From: Apus apus
Lineage: Eukaryota; Chordata; Aves; Apodiformes; Apodidae
Length of the DNA: 64,000 bases
NCBI RefSeq assembly: GCF_020740795.1
Contig: NC_067312.1
Location: 59,148,405-59,212,404 of the forward strand
Reading direction: 5' to 3'
Shown here one piece after another: positions 51,652 through 64,000 of this stretch. The translations under genes were made by a program, and so were the position numbers. The notes beneath the pieces were generated by a model. It saw nothing but the letters and a program-made list of their open reading frames with translations. It was not told the DNA's origin and did not search any database. The number at the start of each line of letters is the position of its first letter. Position 1 is the stretch's first letter.

Positions 51652-53996
51652 GCTGTTCCATTAATTTATCTGACACGTGCTAATGCAAAGGGCTTCTATA
51701 ACCAGATCCCTATCTGTTGCTCAGTTAGGTTTGGAAATAATGAAAATGGGTTAGCTTGGAAAGTCTTGTTCAGTATGCTGCCTTTAAGCCTAGAGTATGC
51801 CCTGAAAACCATCCATTACTTGACTGCAAATTACCAGAGTGCCCAAACCATCACCAGCACTACAAGGTTCCTCTCCCTGGGTACAGTCTTGTAGCGTGGC
51901 CTTTGCCATGGGGATTTTGGAGCAGAAAATGTGCAAAGGGACACAGCTGCTCACAATTCAAAGCAAACTGAAGGGACATAACTATTGCATTATTCTCCTC
52001 CTGCATGGAGATCTCCGACCTCTCCACTGATCGTTTGCTTCAATAGGTAGTGCTAGGGTGTGAAAACAGCAGATGCATCAGTAGACTGGAGGATATTTTC
52101 AATGTATGTGCCATCTGCCTACATCTCTTGCTTTATACCAGTGAGAAGCAAGGGGTACTTACCTGAAGTCACTGACTTAACTCCTGTGTAAAACTGGCTG
52201 TAAAGCAGTGCTAGGATCCCTCTTGCACCTGGAGCAAAGGCCCACAGATAGATACTGTCTGCCCACACTGTTGTGTGTCACCTATGGGACGAACAGCAAA
52301 AGTAATCTTCATTCCAGTGCTATGTCTCCCCAGGAGCTGTTGTTTCCCTCAACTTGTCTGTATGTAAAAAATCCAGGGCTCAGCTCTGTTTGCACTCAAA
52401 AAACTTAACAGCTTGAAGCATGTCAGAACTGAGACACACAGAGAGGAGCACAGAGACGATCAAAAAAAGCAGCATTACAGCACTGGAAGTGATGCTCACC
52501 TGTGCATGAATGTCAGCAACAACTAAAAGGACACTGCAAGATCCACGTGAAATAATTCAACATTTGGGGAGCATTTGTGCTTTGTAAACAGGGGTTGAGT
52601 TTTTCAAAAGCTGTGAGATGTTTATGCAATTTCTGGCTCTTATTAGTGGAGAAATTGTCTTTTAAGGGATTTGCAGCATATGAGCTCAAAATAATTCTCC
52701 GCCAGCTGCTTTGTGTGCTTGATGCTGTAGAATGTACAGAAGGGTTTTACTGATAGTGTAGATGTGTCTTGACTCAAAAATGTCCTTGCAATTTACTATC
52801 ATTCTTGGTACTAAATAGCAGTTAGTCATCAGGAAATCAAAATCACTTACTGGTCTGGTGGCATTTTTTGCTGGCAACTGTTTTTAAAAGCAAGGTAACA
52901 GTTTACTCAGGTTTCTGCAGTTGCTTAATTACAGTTAGGGCAATGTTATTTTGTAGAGATTGCAGCTTTCTTCCACAGTGCTATGAATTCATTGTTGGCT
53001 TGATTAGCAACTTAAGGACATGGGCATTGGTTCCATTGAAGCCATGGCAAGCATTTCTTCTTGCTTCCAGTAATGCTACCATGAAATCAGCCACTCAGGA
53101 ATTGTCTTTATGACTGTTCCTTACATGAAGCAAAACCTTGAAACTTATTAATATCTCCTTTGGGAATCTTTCTAGGATAGCATTTAATAGTAAATTCTTC
53201 TCCATACTGGAGAAGAAATTGGAAAATTCCCATCAGTTGAAGTCTAAGCCATACTCATGGTCCCCTGGCATCTTGCCTCCCAAGCTTTGCTGGCCAGTTA
53301 ACCTCTGTGCTTTTGAGGACTGGAGTATTTGTGGAAAATCATGCAAGCTCTACTTGCAGGCCTGGTCTAGAGCACTGATGGGAGTGTCCCAATTTGCATG
53401 TTAAACTCTTTATTTTCATAATCTGTTAAGCTAAACCCCACAATTTTATAACTCAGTCTGTCAGCAAGTCTGGAACACGCGCATCTACTTGATGGCTGTT
53501 TCTGTATCTCTTTAACAGTACAGAATGGCAACAACTATATATTATGTAGTACACTTCTGGAACTCCTATGCTGATGATAAATAAGCTCTAGTGCTTCCAT
53601 TGAAATACTGCACAAATACACCTCAGCTCTTGTGTTGGAGGTGCTTAATGCTGCAGAGGTAAATGCTGAAACCTAGCTAGCTGTCTGCCATGTGGTAGAT
53701 CTAGCTACAACGTACAGTTCTGAGCACTCCTGGCAGCTGGAGATTCTACCTCAAAGGCAGAGAGGAACCATGGGGCCTCTTCTGGTCCTTGCTGCACTAA
53801 GGCAAGGGAGGAGAATGATTTGAGATGTAAAGATGGAGGCCCATAAAGCCAGGTTTCCTCTGCTACAAGGAGGGGAGAGGTGACTAAGATCATCCTTATC
53901 CTCCCTCTTGCAAGTTAGTCCATGAGCAGCTTCTGCATCCTGGCTTCTGGATTAGTTTTGTCAGATGAATACAAATAAAGACTTAACATGTGAAAT
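51652..53996 (+). terminator. TSTD2: TSTD2 3' UTR with probable poly(A) signal
   Basis: AATAAA at 53974-53979 is the first clear canonical signal that I find after the TSTD2 stop, giving a UTR of about 2.3 kb. No gene or repeat is evident within it. The end is inferred, and an earlier non-canonical signal is possible. Confidence 0.55.
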
Positions 53997-54814
53997 GCTT
54001 GATGGTGGGATCCAGGCACCTCAGTGGTAATAATGCCTGAGAGAAGGCACATTAGCTCCAGGGATGTTGACAGGTAAGCAGGACTGGCTGCATCTGCAAG
54101 ATGCTACGGCCAGCAGCTTTGGGTTTCTTCCCCTTTTCCTGGAGAGCTACTGGGACAAACGGTGATCTGTTTTTCTCCTAAATATCACCATTTTGTAGCT
54201 CACATCACTGTGCAGCTTGATGCCATTCACTACAAAGCCTGAAGCCTCTAAGCACTGCCTGTCTCTGCTGCACAGATCTCAGCTCTCACACACATCTTTC
54301 AGCTAAGCAGTTCTGTAAGGATCAACTGAGGAACCTGGAGTGGTCCTGCTAGCTTCATCTATGTTTAGGCTGCATAGTAAATTTGCATGCTGCTCCAGTG
54401 AAATACAGGGCAACGTTCTTGCTGGTTTTGATTTTGTTCCGTTTGTTGTTTTTTTTCTTTATAAGGGCTATTTTTTTTTCATTCAGGCAAAAATGCTATT
54501 GCAGTATCCATGGTAGTGCTCCGTGCTCTGCAGATGCATCTCCTTGCATGTCTGGGTCTCTTAGCACAGTCAGGATTTCACAGGATAAGATGAATTTATA
54601 TTCTTCTGAAGCCAGAGGAAGAGCTGAGCCCATACCATGAAAATCTGTGTGGATGGCTCAGCTGAAACACAATTTGATGATTCAGTTGATGGTTTTGAAG
54701 TATTTGTGGTGCATATATAAGGAAGAGGCTGTCTGCCAGGTGTTGGTTTGTTTTTTTAGTAAGTTTTCAAGTATTTTTCTTATATATTCTGACATGGAAC
54801 TTGCAGGGTGGAGG
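53997..54814. other. TSTD2-TMOD1 convergent intergenic spacer
   Basis: About 0.8 kb lies between the inferred poly(A) sites of the two converging genes. Nothing was recognised. Confidence 0.5.
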
Positions 54815-56271
54815 GAAGAAGCTATAGTGAAGCACTTTATTTGACAACACTGGCACATTTATTAAGATTTTAAGAGCAACAGATGTCTCCCATATTGCTG
54901 AAAGTACTGGTTTTCTCTGCTCCAGTGGTCAGAGCTAAATCATGTGTGGTGTTTGCACACAAGCTCTGAAGCAATCTGAGGGACTTTTGTTGGAATACGT
55001 GTAAAAGGCTTGCAAAACTTCACTCTTAACAGGTGTGCAGAGACAGATTTCTAAGTGGGAACATTTTCCAGGATGCATTGTCATCAGACCAAGAATAAGG
55101 CTTCAGTACAGCAACACTTCTGCCAGGAGACTTCCTAGCAAGCAGGATCCCACTCATGTTAATAGTGGGAGTTTTGGATGGGCTAGTGCTGCGTCCAATG
55201 CACTGCACGCCTGGGAGCTACCCAGGCCTGTGGAGAATGCTTCCCAGACTAGATGATGGTGCCAGACTGACAGAAGCTGTCAGGCTGTTTGCAGTGTAAA
55301 TTCGGAGTTGGGATATTTCACTTAGCAGCTTTTCTAGGGCACATCTATTGTTGCATTTATGCAGGCATTACGGAAGGCAGTAAAATAAATAATCCCCAGC
55401 AGAACAAAATTTAATTAATGGACATTGCCATCTAGAGAAAACAGCAAAGAAAGAACTTGATTTGTTTCCAGTGAATATCTGGACACAGACCTTTAACATT
55501 AGGTCACTGAAGGAAGTGGAGATTTTTGAAGAGAGGGTTCTGGTTTGCTGATTAGCTTGGCCATCTCTGTTGGGCTAGGATTTGTATTGCATCTATAAAG
55601 GTGGCAGTTTTCTTCAGACGTGTAGGATGGAAGGATATTAATACATCAATTTTGAGACTCTGTTGGTGGCCTTAAGTTCCATTTAATCAGGGGGTAGATA
55701 GAATTTTTTCTAAGAAACACAGAGATGCATTGGAAACAGCATCTCCAGCTGATTGACAGATGGCGGTAAAAAATTGTAAATCACACTTCTTGAAGTTAGC
55801 CATGTTTCCATGTAGTACAAGTGCTTGTTAAACTAGTTGCTCCTCTCTAGTTACTTGAGATCAATTTGGAAAAAAAAAATAAAATATTTTTTTAATACTT
55901 CTGTAATTTGTGTGGAACAGTTCTATCTTTCACTCATGCATACCGCATCCTAACTGTATGAAACATTGTGCAGGTACTTCATAGAAAAATTAGGTCCCAG
56001 GTTAATTAAGATTCACCTTTACACTGGGATGTACTCTAAACTGAGATTGCATAAAAATTGCAGGTTTTTACTGGCTTGAACAGTTTCCAGCTCTACAGAA
56101 AACATCAACAGTCCTACTGGCGAAAATCTTCAACTACAGCCACTAGTTAATTTAAACTGTTAGTGCATAAAACAGAACCAGGCACCACAAATACTCTGTC
56201 AAGGCACTTAGTTGCCTTTAGATTTCTACAGTGTAGCACAGACCACAGGGAATGACCTCCATAGCCAGGAA
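54815..56271 (-). terminator. TMOD1: TMOD1 3' UTR with two adjacent poly(A) signals
   Basis: On the minus strand two AATAAA hexamers lie 22 bp apart, at 54858-54863 and 54836-54841, an arrangement favouring cleavage near 54815-54830. The UTR would be about 1.45 kb. Other AT-rich hexamers occur nearer the stop, so shorter forms are possible. Confidence 0.6.
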
Positions 56272-59200
56272 CTACACTCCAGTTCTGCACTTGGGAAAAA
56301 TAGGCCCGTTCAACTCTTCTAGTCTTCTCCTCTTCCTCACTGAAAAAGAAGAGGGAGAGGAGTCAGTCATGGCACTGGGAAGATGTGGATGGCAGGCTTG
56401 GCTTGCCTGCTCTGGAAAGGAGCCTAGAAGGATACTTTCTGCTTGGAAAGAAACAGGGTAGCATCAGGTTCTGAATTCCCACTTCAAGCAGTAGGCACAG
56501 CCTTACAGTTTAAGAAAGGTAAGATGAGGTTCCCGTCCCTATGAATATTTAGGGCCAGAAGCCACTTTCAGCCTCACTTCCCTTATTCTGTAGTTGTGTT
56601 TCACACGGTTTGTCTTTGCAATCTGACTTTGGCCAAAAGGTCATCTGATGCTGACAGATGTAAAGACAGCAGGAGACAGATGCCACAGTTGTTCATTTGC
56701 TAGTTCTTCTCAATTGCCCTTTCAAGTTTTAAAAAAATAATAAAATTTTAAAAATTCCATCTGATTTCTTATCCTAAGCTTTTAGCCTCCAGCCCCTCTG
56801 ATCAAGGTTAACATGGTCAAACCAGTCTGACTACTCTTAAAGTTGATGTACAGCCTTGACAGCTACACTCATGCCTTTTCGAGAAATGTGTGTGAGAAAA
56901 ATAAAGGGAAAAAAAAAAAAGTTATAAAGAGGATGCAGAAGTTAGGTCATAAGAAGCAATGTAAAAGCCTTCATACTTGGTTCATACAGAGCATTTTAGA
57001 GAACAGAAGCTATAGGACCAAAACCAAGGGCTGGTAGCATCAGGTGATGATAGCAAGAGCACTGGAGTGGGGAACAGGCAGAGAGCTGTTGCTGACAGGG
57101 AGAAAAACTAAGTTTTTTCTATACTTATACATTGTCCAGGTGTAGAGCTGAGGTGCTCTTGCCAGAGGCCATCACACTGATGAAAACGAGCTGCAAACAA
57201 GAACCAAATAAGACAAAAATGCAAATCTTAATGGGGAAAAAAAGGCAAAATGCACTTCCAGCTGATTACCTGGAATGTCAGGTGCTGCACTGTCATTAAT
57301 AACCTTGCCATGACCCAAAGGACAGAAAATAGCAAGCCTTTCCTGGTGCAGCCCTCTAGTGACTGGGAATGCAGTCACAAGCAGAATAAATACGCAGTGA
57401 AACACAATACTGAGTATTCTGTGTGACCACTGAAGAGCTGGCACAGAACCTCTGTACTGGCTGAAGCAAGGTTGATTTTTAAAAAAATATTTTTAAAAAA
57501 CACATATTTACCATCTGCCTAAATATGGCAGCCACTTAAAGCTGTTTTTCAGTGGCTTTTAAACATGAAGTTGATTCATGAAGGGTCAGAAGACCCTGTC
57601 TATGGTGAGCCATATGCAGATTGAAATCTGTGGCTCCAGTTCTCCACAAGTTCTTCACGGCTGGCATTTATACATTGAGGATTTTATCAGACTGCCTGTT
57701 AGCCCTTGCTTTCTAGATGTGTCTGGCAGAACCCAGCAGTGCTAATAATGGTGGTAGGTGTTCCTGGGAGCCTCCAGCCCAACCTCCTGCTCTGCCCAGC
57801 ACTGAGGTAAGGCAGCTGCTGCCTCTTGTAAACCCCCACCCTCCTGGGGAAGGAGTACTTCACAAGGTACTAACAGGACAAGCTGCAAACTTCTGCTTAT
57901 TCCTTCCAGCTATATCGCTTGCTGCTGCCAGGAAGGAGTTGGGCACTGTCATGTTGGTAACCACCCTGCTGAGGCAGGTGGGATCCATTGAGCACAGGGT
58001 GGCTGGTATGTTGGCTACATTCCATGCTGCTCTGCTGGTCTGATTTCCAGTGCTCTGCAGCAGCCTGTAGCAATGGGAAGCCTCTGCCACATGGATTGGC
58101 TGAAATGGCAGTTTGCAGACTTGCCTGCATTTAGCTTCACAAGCATTTCTGGTCACTTAACTGAAGGTATAAAGATGACTCAAAGCGTCTTGGCTTCCCA
58201 CCCTTCCCTAGAAACACTTCCAGTTTGTTTTGCTGAAGGGGATGGGCCAAGTCTCACTGCCTTCAAAGTTCAACTCTGTACTTTTCATCTCCTTGTTAAA
58301 CTGGAATGAAGATGGAGGAAGACAAACACTTGGCAGGAATCACAAGTGCTGGCAGCTCACAACCCATGTGCCATATGCTGTACCAAACTGAAGCCTGTTA
58401 GCAGCTCTTGCTCTTTCCCAAAAAGACCCACTGTGACTGCCAAAAACACTGCCTCTCCTGGGAGTTTTAGCTGCCCAATGTCTCCAGGTTTGGAGCACGA
58501 CCAATTGCCTGGCCAGCAGCAGCTGTGTTAGAGAACTGGTCAGTGGAGGCTGCTTTCCTCCTTGACGGGCAAGTCATCAGGCCCTTCAAAGAGGTGGTTT
58601 CTAATTCAAGCATAACCACCAGAGCTTTCAAGTGAGCAGTTCTGCCCCTCTCCCACCAGGAACTGCCAAGAGACAAAGGGAAGGACCTTCTTGTGATCCC
58701 TGGCTTGCCAGTCTGACTCACCCAGGTCATTGTTATTCATCATGGCATTGGAGGCACGGAGCCGGGGACCTTGCTGAGTGAAGTGGTACCCAAACTTCAG
58801 CAAGGTGGTGTTTTTTTCCAACATGTTTGCAATTTCCATTTCCACTTTGTTGCCCAAGGGCTGGCTCTTTTGAAAACAGAAAACAGGAAAGCAAGCTGGT
58901 CAGGTTAGAGGGTGACTCAGAAAGAACACTGATCTGCCATCTCCATCCCTTCTCTCCTTCTTTGGACCTGTTCGTCCATTTGGCATTTCTGACTCAGAGA
59001 TGGTGAAACAAACTGCTGGCCTATTCCTGGTACAAACAAGTGGCTCCTTCCTGATACAACCTAGTGGCTCTAACTCCTCCAGCAGATGTTCCCACAAGTC
59101 CTTGTGCCCAAAGACTCAGCTGCTTTCACTATTACACCTTTCTGGGGGAGCTAAGCTTGCCACAGCATCTGTACCGCTGCACACTCTGGACCTCTCCTTC

Positions 59201-62200
59201 TCTTTCCTTTACATGGTAGTAAATTTTCAACTTAACTACAGAGACATTAAGTTCCCACAAAAGCTTGGAGCAAGGTGTGATACGGGACAGGTGCATCACT
59301 GCTCTCCAGGGCAGCACCACAACACAGGGAGCTGTTTGCACTGCCACAGCCTCTGTTAAGTACTGTAGGTAGTAGCAGATACTGCTTAGGAACTGCAACA
59401 GAAACAAGGGGCTGAGACCTCTCCAAAACAACCTGGCAGTGGGCTACCACCCTCCAGCTTGACCAGCTACTCCGTTTCCCACAGCCAGGACACACTCACT
59501 TGATTAGGGCCCTGGCTCACACGTGCTTTACCTGGTTGTCGATGCGCAGCTCTACCAGTGAGGTGTTGCCCTGGAGCGCTTCAACAACTGCCAGGATCCC
59601 TGATCCAGAAATGAAGTTTGATTCCACATTCAGGATCTTCAGTGTATTATTGACTTTCAGCATTTCAGCCAGCGCCTGCGGGAAGAGGTGGGTGGGAAAG
59701 AGGTGGCAGTCAGCCAGGCAGGGGCAGAGCACCCCAGAGCAGCAGGGGTAGAGCACCCGAGAGCAGCAGGGGTTCAGCTCCCCTCACCTCTGGAGGACAC
59801 TGGGAAGGCTCCCAGAGCCGAGCAGTTTCACTGACACCAGACAGGAGGGCTCTGTGCAGGGGGAGGGGGCTTCCCCCTGTTGCAGGGGGATTCTTGAATG
59901 TAAGCATGCTGGAGGCCACAGAAAAACCTTGTATGGAGAAACCCTTAGGGCCACCCCAAAAGATGACAATCCACACCTGTGGCTGCCCTGCGGCAGCTTC
60001 ATCTCTCCCCTTGCTAAAGCCAGCATCCAGCATGGTGATGGCAGGGATGCTAGCACTGCCTCCTGCCAGATCAGCTCCCTGCCTGCACTGCTCCTCCTTG
60101 CACAGGACTGAGATGTTTCCCTTTACAGCAGGCAGACACAAGCCTACCTTGAAAAACAAGGGATTCTCCACATCCAATACATCCTCCCAAGTGGCATCAC
60201 AACCATATTAATCACTTTGGCTTCCCTCAGCTGATAAGACCAGAAGTGGGCTGGCATGTCCCCAACCCCCTCGACCTGATCTGATAACCTCATTTCATAA
60301 GCTGCACTGGAGGAGCTGTCTATGTCATGAAACATAAGAACCAGAAGTTGATGCTCAAGTGGCAGAGCTGACCTGTGCACAACTCACACAGCACTTGGCT
60401 CCCCAGCTCCCTTAGCCCTGTGCAGTGCCCCATGGGCCCTCAAAAATCACCAGTGCTGCCTGCAGAGGCTGCTTTCCCAGTCCAGAGGACCTGAAATAAC
60501 GTGAGAGCTGTACTCATCCTCCAAAAAGCAGTGCTTTTCTAACAGGAAACCAGTGTGCACGTGTGCATGGAGGTAGGTAGGGATGGCCTGGGTGAAGAAA
60601 AGCAAAAACTAGGCACAGTGGTGCTGAAGGAGTGTGCAAGGATGCAGCCTGGAAGGCAGCAAAAGGGCCAGGCAGAACAACTCAGCACCTCTCTGCATCC
60701 CCACTGACAGTTAAGACCAGTCACGGCAGCCAGAAAGACCCTCTTAACCTACAGAGGACACATATAGGAAATGCAGAGTCCTGCTTCTGTACAGGATTGC
60801 ACAAAGGAGTGTTTGAAAGAGGATGTGTGCAAGGGCTGGGACAGGTGAGCATGCTGCAGCATAGGCCTTCCTACCCAGAGGAACAAATGGGGGGGCTCTG
60901 ATGTAGGATAAATCCAGAGAGACAAACTGCTTTTACAAAATGCCACTGGGAAGTCAGTTCTTGTCTCCCACTCCTTTTCCAGGAGATCCCTGAGGACAAA
61001 TATAAGGCCAATTGGGATTAAAAGGTTGTGTGCTGAAAACCCCACAGCTGAAAAAGGAAGTGAAGGAACTCAATCCTGTCTGTCACTGGCTTTCACCTGC
61101 ACTCCTGAAACTGAAGCATCTGCACCAAACAAACGCCAGAGGTACAGAACGTGCCAAACGCAGTGTGCACTGCAACAGCAGTCAGCCAGAAACTTCAAAA
61201 ATACCTTGCCCAAGAACAGCTCCTGTCACAGCTTTATGGCTACAAGCTGACAGTACTTACAAAAGCAACAGGATCATTGCTCCGTGTCCCAACTATGCTG
61301 AATTTCTTCACATAGGTGTTATTTTTCAGCGCTTCCGCAAAAGCTTTTAAAGTTGGTACGGGAATATTCTGTCAAAAGTAGGAAAACCTGTGTTAGGCCA
61401 TTGTCCTTGTGAGGGAATATAAAATACATTTAAATTATACTTCTTATCAAATTTCTTATCAAGGTGAAATCACCAAATGCACTGATGTAATTCAGGAAGG
61501 GGTCAATACATGTTTTTATAAGTTATCTTGCTATAACCAGCATGGCCTAATGAGTATGGCCACGTCTCCATCCCCTTTCTCACTCTGAGATAGCTCACTG
61601 CCCGGATTTGAAGCTACAATGTCTCTGCTGTTTAATTTAACTGCCCAGAAACGCAGCTACTTTAAAAAAGTAGGCATTGTGGGGATATATGTAGCTACAA
61701 TCCATGAGCCTGCAAAGCACTGCTCCTGAGGTTGTTAATCCCAGCATCGAGCAACATTCATGGCATGTTCAGGAAAATTTCTACCTACAGGGTCTTATCC
61801 AGAAAGACCTGAAATTACCTCCTTATAGAACAAAGCACAGACACTTTGATTGCTTTCTTTCAGGCTAATATTTGCCATGCTAGGTCTCAGCCCAGAAAAA
61901 CAAATCCATGCTGCTTATTTTAATTCCAACAAAATGAGTATTTTTCACTTATTGAGCCTGTTAGATACCCTTTTCAGACACAAAAATTTTCACCTGTCTG
62001 AAATTTTAAGCAGTATCTTCAGCTTGGGCTTCTTGCCACACCATTTCGATCCCACCATGTGGGATCATCTACAGCCCCAGTCAAAGCCATCAGCAGAGCT
62101 GTAACAGAGAGCCCAGCAGCTTACCCTCTCCACTGCCACTCCCCAGTTCTCCAAACTATGTCCCAGAGTCTTCAGTCCAACACACAAAAAAAGTGCCTGC

Positions 62201-63698
62201 CTGCCAAAGCTTTAGCCTGCTGTCCTCAAAGGATACTTGAGGCCACTAGACAGAACCAAATACATGAAACTAAAAATCTTTTCATTATAGGAAGGTGCAG
62301 CTGGCATGCCACAAATGTTTTTAATGTGCATGTGTAGTAATCCATGCTTGCTGTTTGAATATGTCATCATTCAACAGACCCCCTGGAGGGAGGGCCCTGG
62401 AGTCAGGGAGACACATAGCAACTGTATTTTTTAGTATGTTTATGTGCATCAGAGGCAACATAAGAAGTGGCACTGTGTCCTGATTTGCTTTCTACAAGAA
62501 GTAAAGGAGTCCCACAGAAGAGATGGCTGGGAGATGGACAGGGCTACCTGCAAGAAGGGAGATTACTTCATATTTTCATGGCAAATGTCAGGCTTATGAA
62601 GCCTTCTTCCTCCCACTATTTTACCTTGCATGAACAGCCCCTCCACCAAATGTGCGTGACTAAACCACTAAAGCAATCTAGAACACCTTTAACCAGACAG
62701 GCTTTAACCAGACCAGACAGATCTCCCAAACTACCCTCAACACAGCTCTGCTCTTCCAGGCATCTGCAGGACTCCTCCTGCTACCACAGCAGGTACCACT
62801 GTTGTCCCACACAGGTAACAATCCCCGTTGGCCAGAACAGAAATGGGAAGCACTGGTGTTTCTTGCCTGGCTACACACAGTGTTATGGTACCACTCTGTG
62901 CAGCAAAACAGACTTGGTCTCTGCCTTCTGTGTGTCAAATGCATGGTCTTGTTAACAAGAGAGGAGAGTAGAAAGGAGCAAATACCATAATATTGTTAAG
63001 GTTGACTTCCTCAAGGTCAGGATCATTGGTTTGTATTCGTTTCAGAGTTTCCTCCACATCTGTTGAGTTTGGTTCCTCATCAGGAACTGGTTTGTACTGT
63101 GTAGGCTTAATCACACCTGCAAGTGAAAAACAAGATACATGAAAACAAAAGCACCCTGACCAGTATCATGTTCTCTTTGGGTGTGTTTCTCTTCCAGAAG
63201 CAGTGCTGGGAGAGGGCAGCGTGACCTGACAGACACAGGATGAGAGACCCAGCAGCACTCGGCAGCTCCACCTGCGCTCAGGTGCATGTGGAAAGGCTGC
63301 CCAGCCAGCACAGAACAGCTGGTGCCTGCTGCTCTGTGCTCTCAGGGTCATGCATTGGGTGGTGGAGGGCACGCTGCCTGCCTGGGGCTGCTCCCTGAGA
63401 TGCCATTGCTCCCAGATGGTGCCAGGGCAGCAGCTGAGGCTGCACTGGATCTGACCAGGCAAGGATTCACCAGAGACCGCCCCTGCAATCACAGGCTTCT
63501 CCAACAGTCATGGCTTGAACCTTCAGCCTAAAAAGTAATTCCCACTTTGCCTCTGTTAGCAGCTTCAAAGCCAAATGGAGCAGCCTGCTAACACTTCAAA
63601 TCACTTACTATTGAGCCCTTCTTTGTTCACAATGGTGCTGCTCCCCAGTGCCTCATAGTACTGCTGGTTACTCATCAAGGTGTGCATGCCAAGGATGG
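56272..63698 (-). CDS. TMOD1: TMOD1, tropomodulin-1, last six coding exons (5' partial)
   Basis: Tropomodulin caps the pointed ends of actin filaments in the erythrocyte membrane skeleton and in striated muscle. The exons are 63698-63609, 63116-62986, 61368-61261, 59675-59532, 58866-58722 and 56339-56272 (stop TAG 56274-56272). They total 686 nt, about 227 residues, matching roughly human residues 133-359, with all phases agreeing. The visible part starts [17 protein letters not shown] and covers the leucine-rich-repeat capping domain ([47 protein letters not shown]). It ends with the C-terminal actin-binding helix ([19 protein letters not shown], then [22 protein letters not shown] after the last intron). 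The N-terminal tropomyosin-binding half lies beyond 64000. It is intact and converges on TSTD2. Other tropomodulin paralogs (TMOD2-4) are possible by sequence, but the synteny fits TMOD1. Confidence 0.95.
56340..58721 (-). other. TMOD1: TMOD1 last intron
   Basis: A 2.4-kb intron with donor GTGAGT and acceptor TTTTTCAG. No recognised repeat or RNA gene. Overlapping open frames of about 100 codons around 57717-58156 are chance-like. Confidence 0.6.
58867..62985 (-). other. TMOD1: TMOD1 internal introns
   Basis: Apart from the exons at 59675-59532 and 61368-61261, this stretch is intron. The GC-richer part (59690-60180) has overlapping open frames on both strands (155 and 105 codons) with no recognisable product. 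No CR1 was seen here, unlike in NCBP1 and TSTD2. Confidence 0.55.
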
Positions 63699-64000
63699 CT
63701 AGAAAAAAAGGAGAACATGACTTGAGGTATTGCAGTCTCCAAAGCTAGGAAAAGACACATATATGCCATCCTGTCTGGGATGGGGGTCTATAGTGCATTC
63801 ATTACCTTTCCCTGAGCAAGCACAGAGCAACACACAAAGGTGGGACTAACCCCCTCGGCTGACACAAATATGCAACAGCACTCTGATGTGCTCCCCTCTT
63901 TGTGCCCATATTGTATGATCCACAGCAGAAGAGGAACTTCACCTAGCAGACAGGCAACAGCCAAACAGAAAAGGCTTCCCAGTAGCTGATCTGATTCTGC
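63117..64000 (-). other. TMOD1: TMOD1 introns at the right window edge
   Basis: Intron between the exons 63698-63609 and 63116-62986, and the start of the next intron up to the window end. Nothing recognised. Confidence 0.55.

Noticed and set aside
59710-60211. Open frames of 155 (minus) and 105 (plus) codons in a TMOD1 intron
   Set aside because: No similarity to tropomodulin or any protein I know. The TMOD1 reading frame passes cleanly from 61261 to 59675 without them.

Overview
The window looks like avian (bird) nuclear DNA. Its protein-coding exons are split by GT-AG introns and encode vertebrate-type XPA, NCBP1, TSTD2 and TMOD1. Its interspersed repeats are CR1 LINEs, the dominant retrotransposon of birds and other sauropsids, plus one solo retroviral LTR. 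The gene order XPA-NCBP1-TSTD2-TMOD1 is that of human 9q22.33, with all four strands flipped together. That human region is known to correspond largely to the avian Z chromosome, so Z linkage is likely but not shown here.

Layout: 1-2302 carries the last two XPA exons (+). Across a 1.5 kb tail-to-tail gap with a 108-bp tandem duplication lies a complete NCBP1 (-), stop at 6182 and ATG at 38324. Its 23 coding exons sum to 2382 nt (793 codons plus stop) with every splice phase agreeing. TSTD2 (+) starts at 38567 or 38651, divergently from NCBP1 out of a CpG island, with only 242 bp between the start codons. It has 9 coding exons (499 codons) and ends at 51651. TMOD1 (-) enters from the right, and the window holds its last six coding exons (63698-56272), lacking only the N-terminal part.

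Biology: XPA is the damage-verification scaffold of nucleotide excision repair. NCBP1 is the large subunit of the nuclear cap-binding complex. TSTD2 is a rhodanese-family protein resembling bacterial TrhO tRNA hydroxylases with an added N-terminal finger. TMOD1 caps actin pointed ends. These genes share a neighbourhood, not a pathway; only NCBP1 and TSTD2 share a promoter.

Repeats: one long CR1 (11005-12933) and a near-identical inverted partner (25405-26668) lie in NCBP1 introns 19 and 10 and share the same nonsense codons. An LTR with a 5-bp target duplication is in NCBP1 intron 7. Four CR1 pieces, all antisense, are in TSTD2 introns. No operon-like or clearly novel multi-gene system is visible. 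The best second-look items are a U12-type intron in NCBP1, a duplicated splice donor in XPA, the inverted CR1 pair, the duplicated TSTD2 start region, and the TrhO-like architecture of TSTD2.
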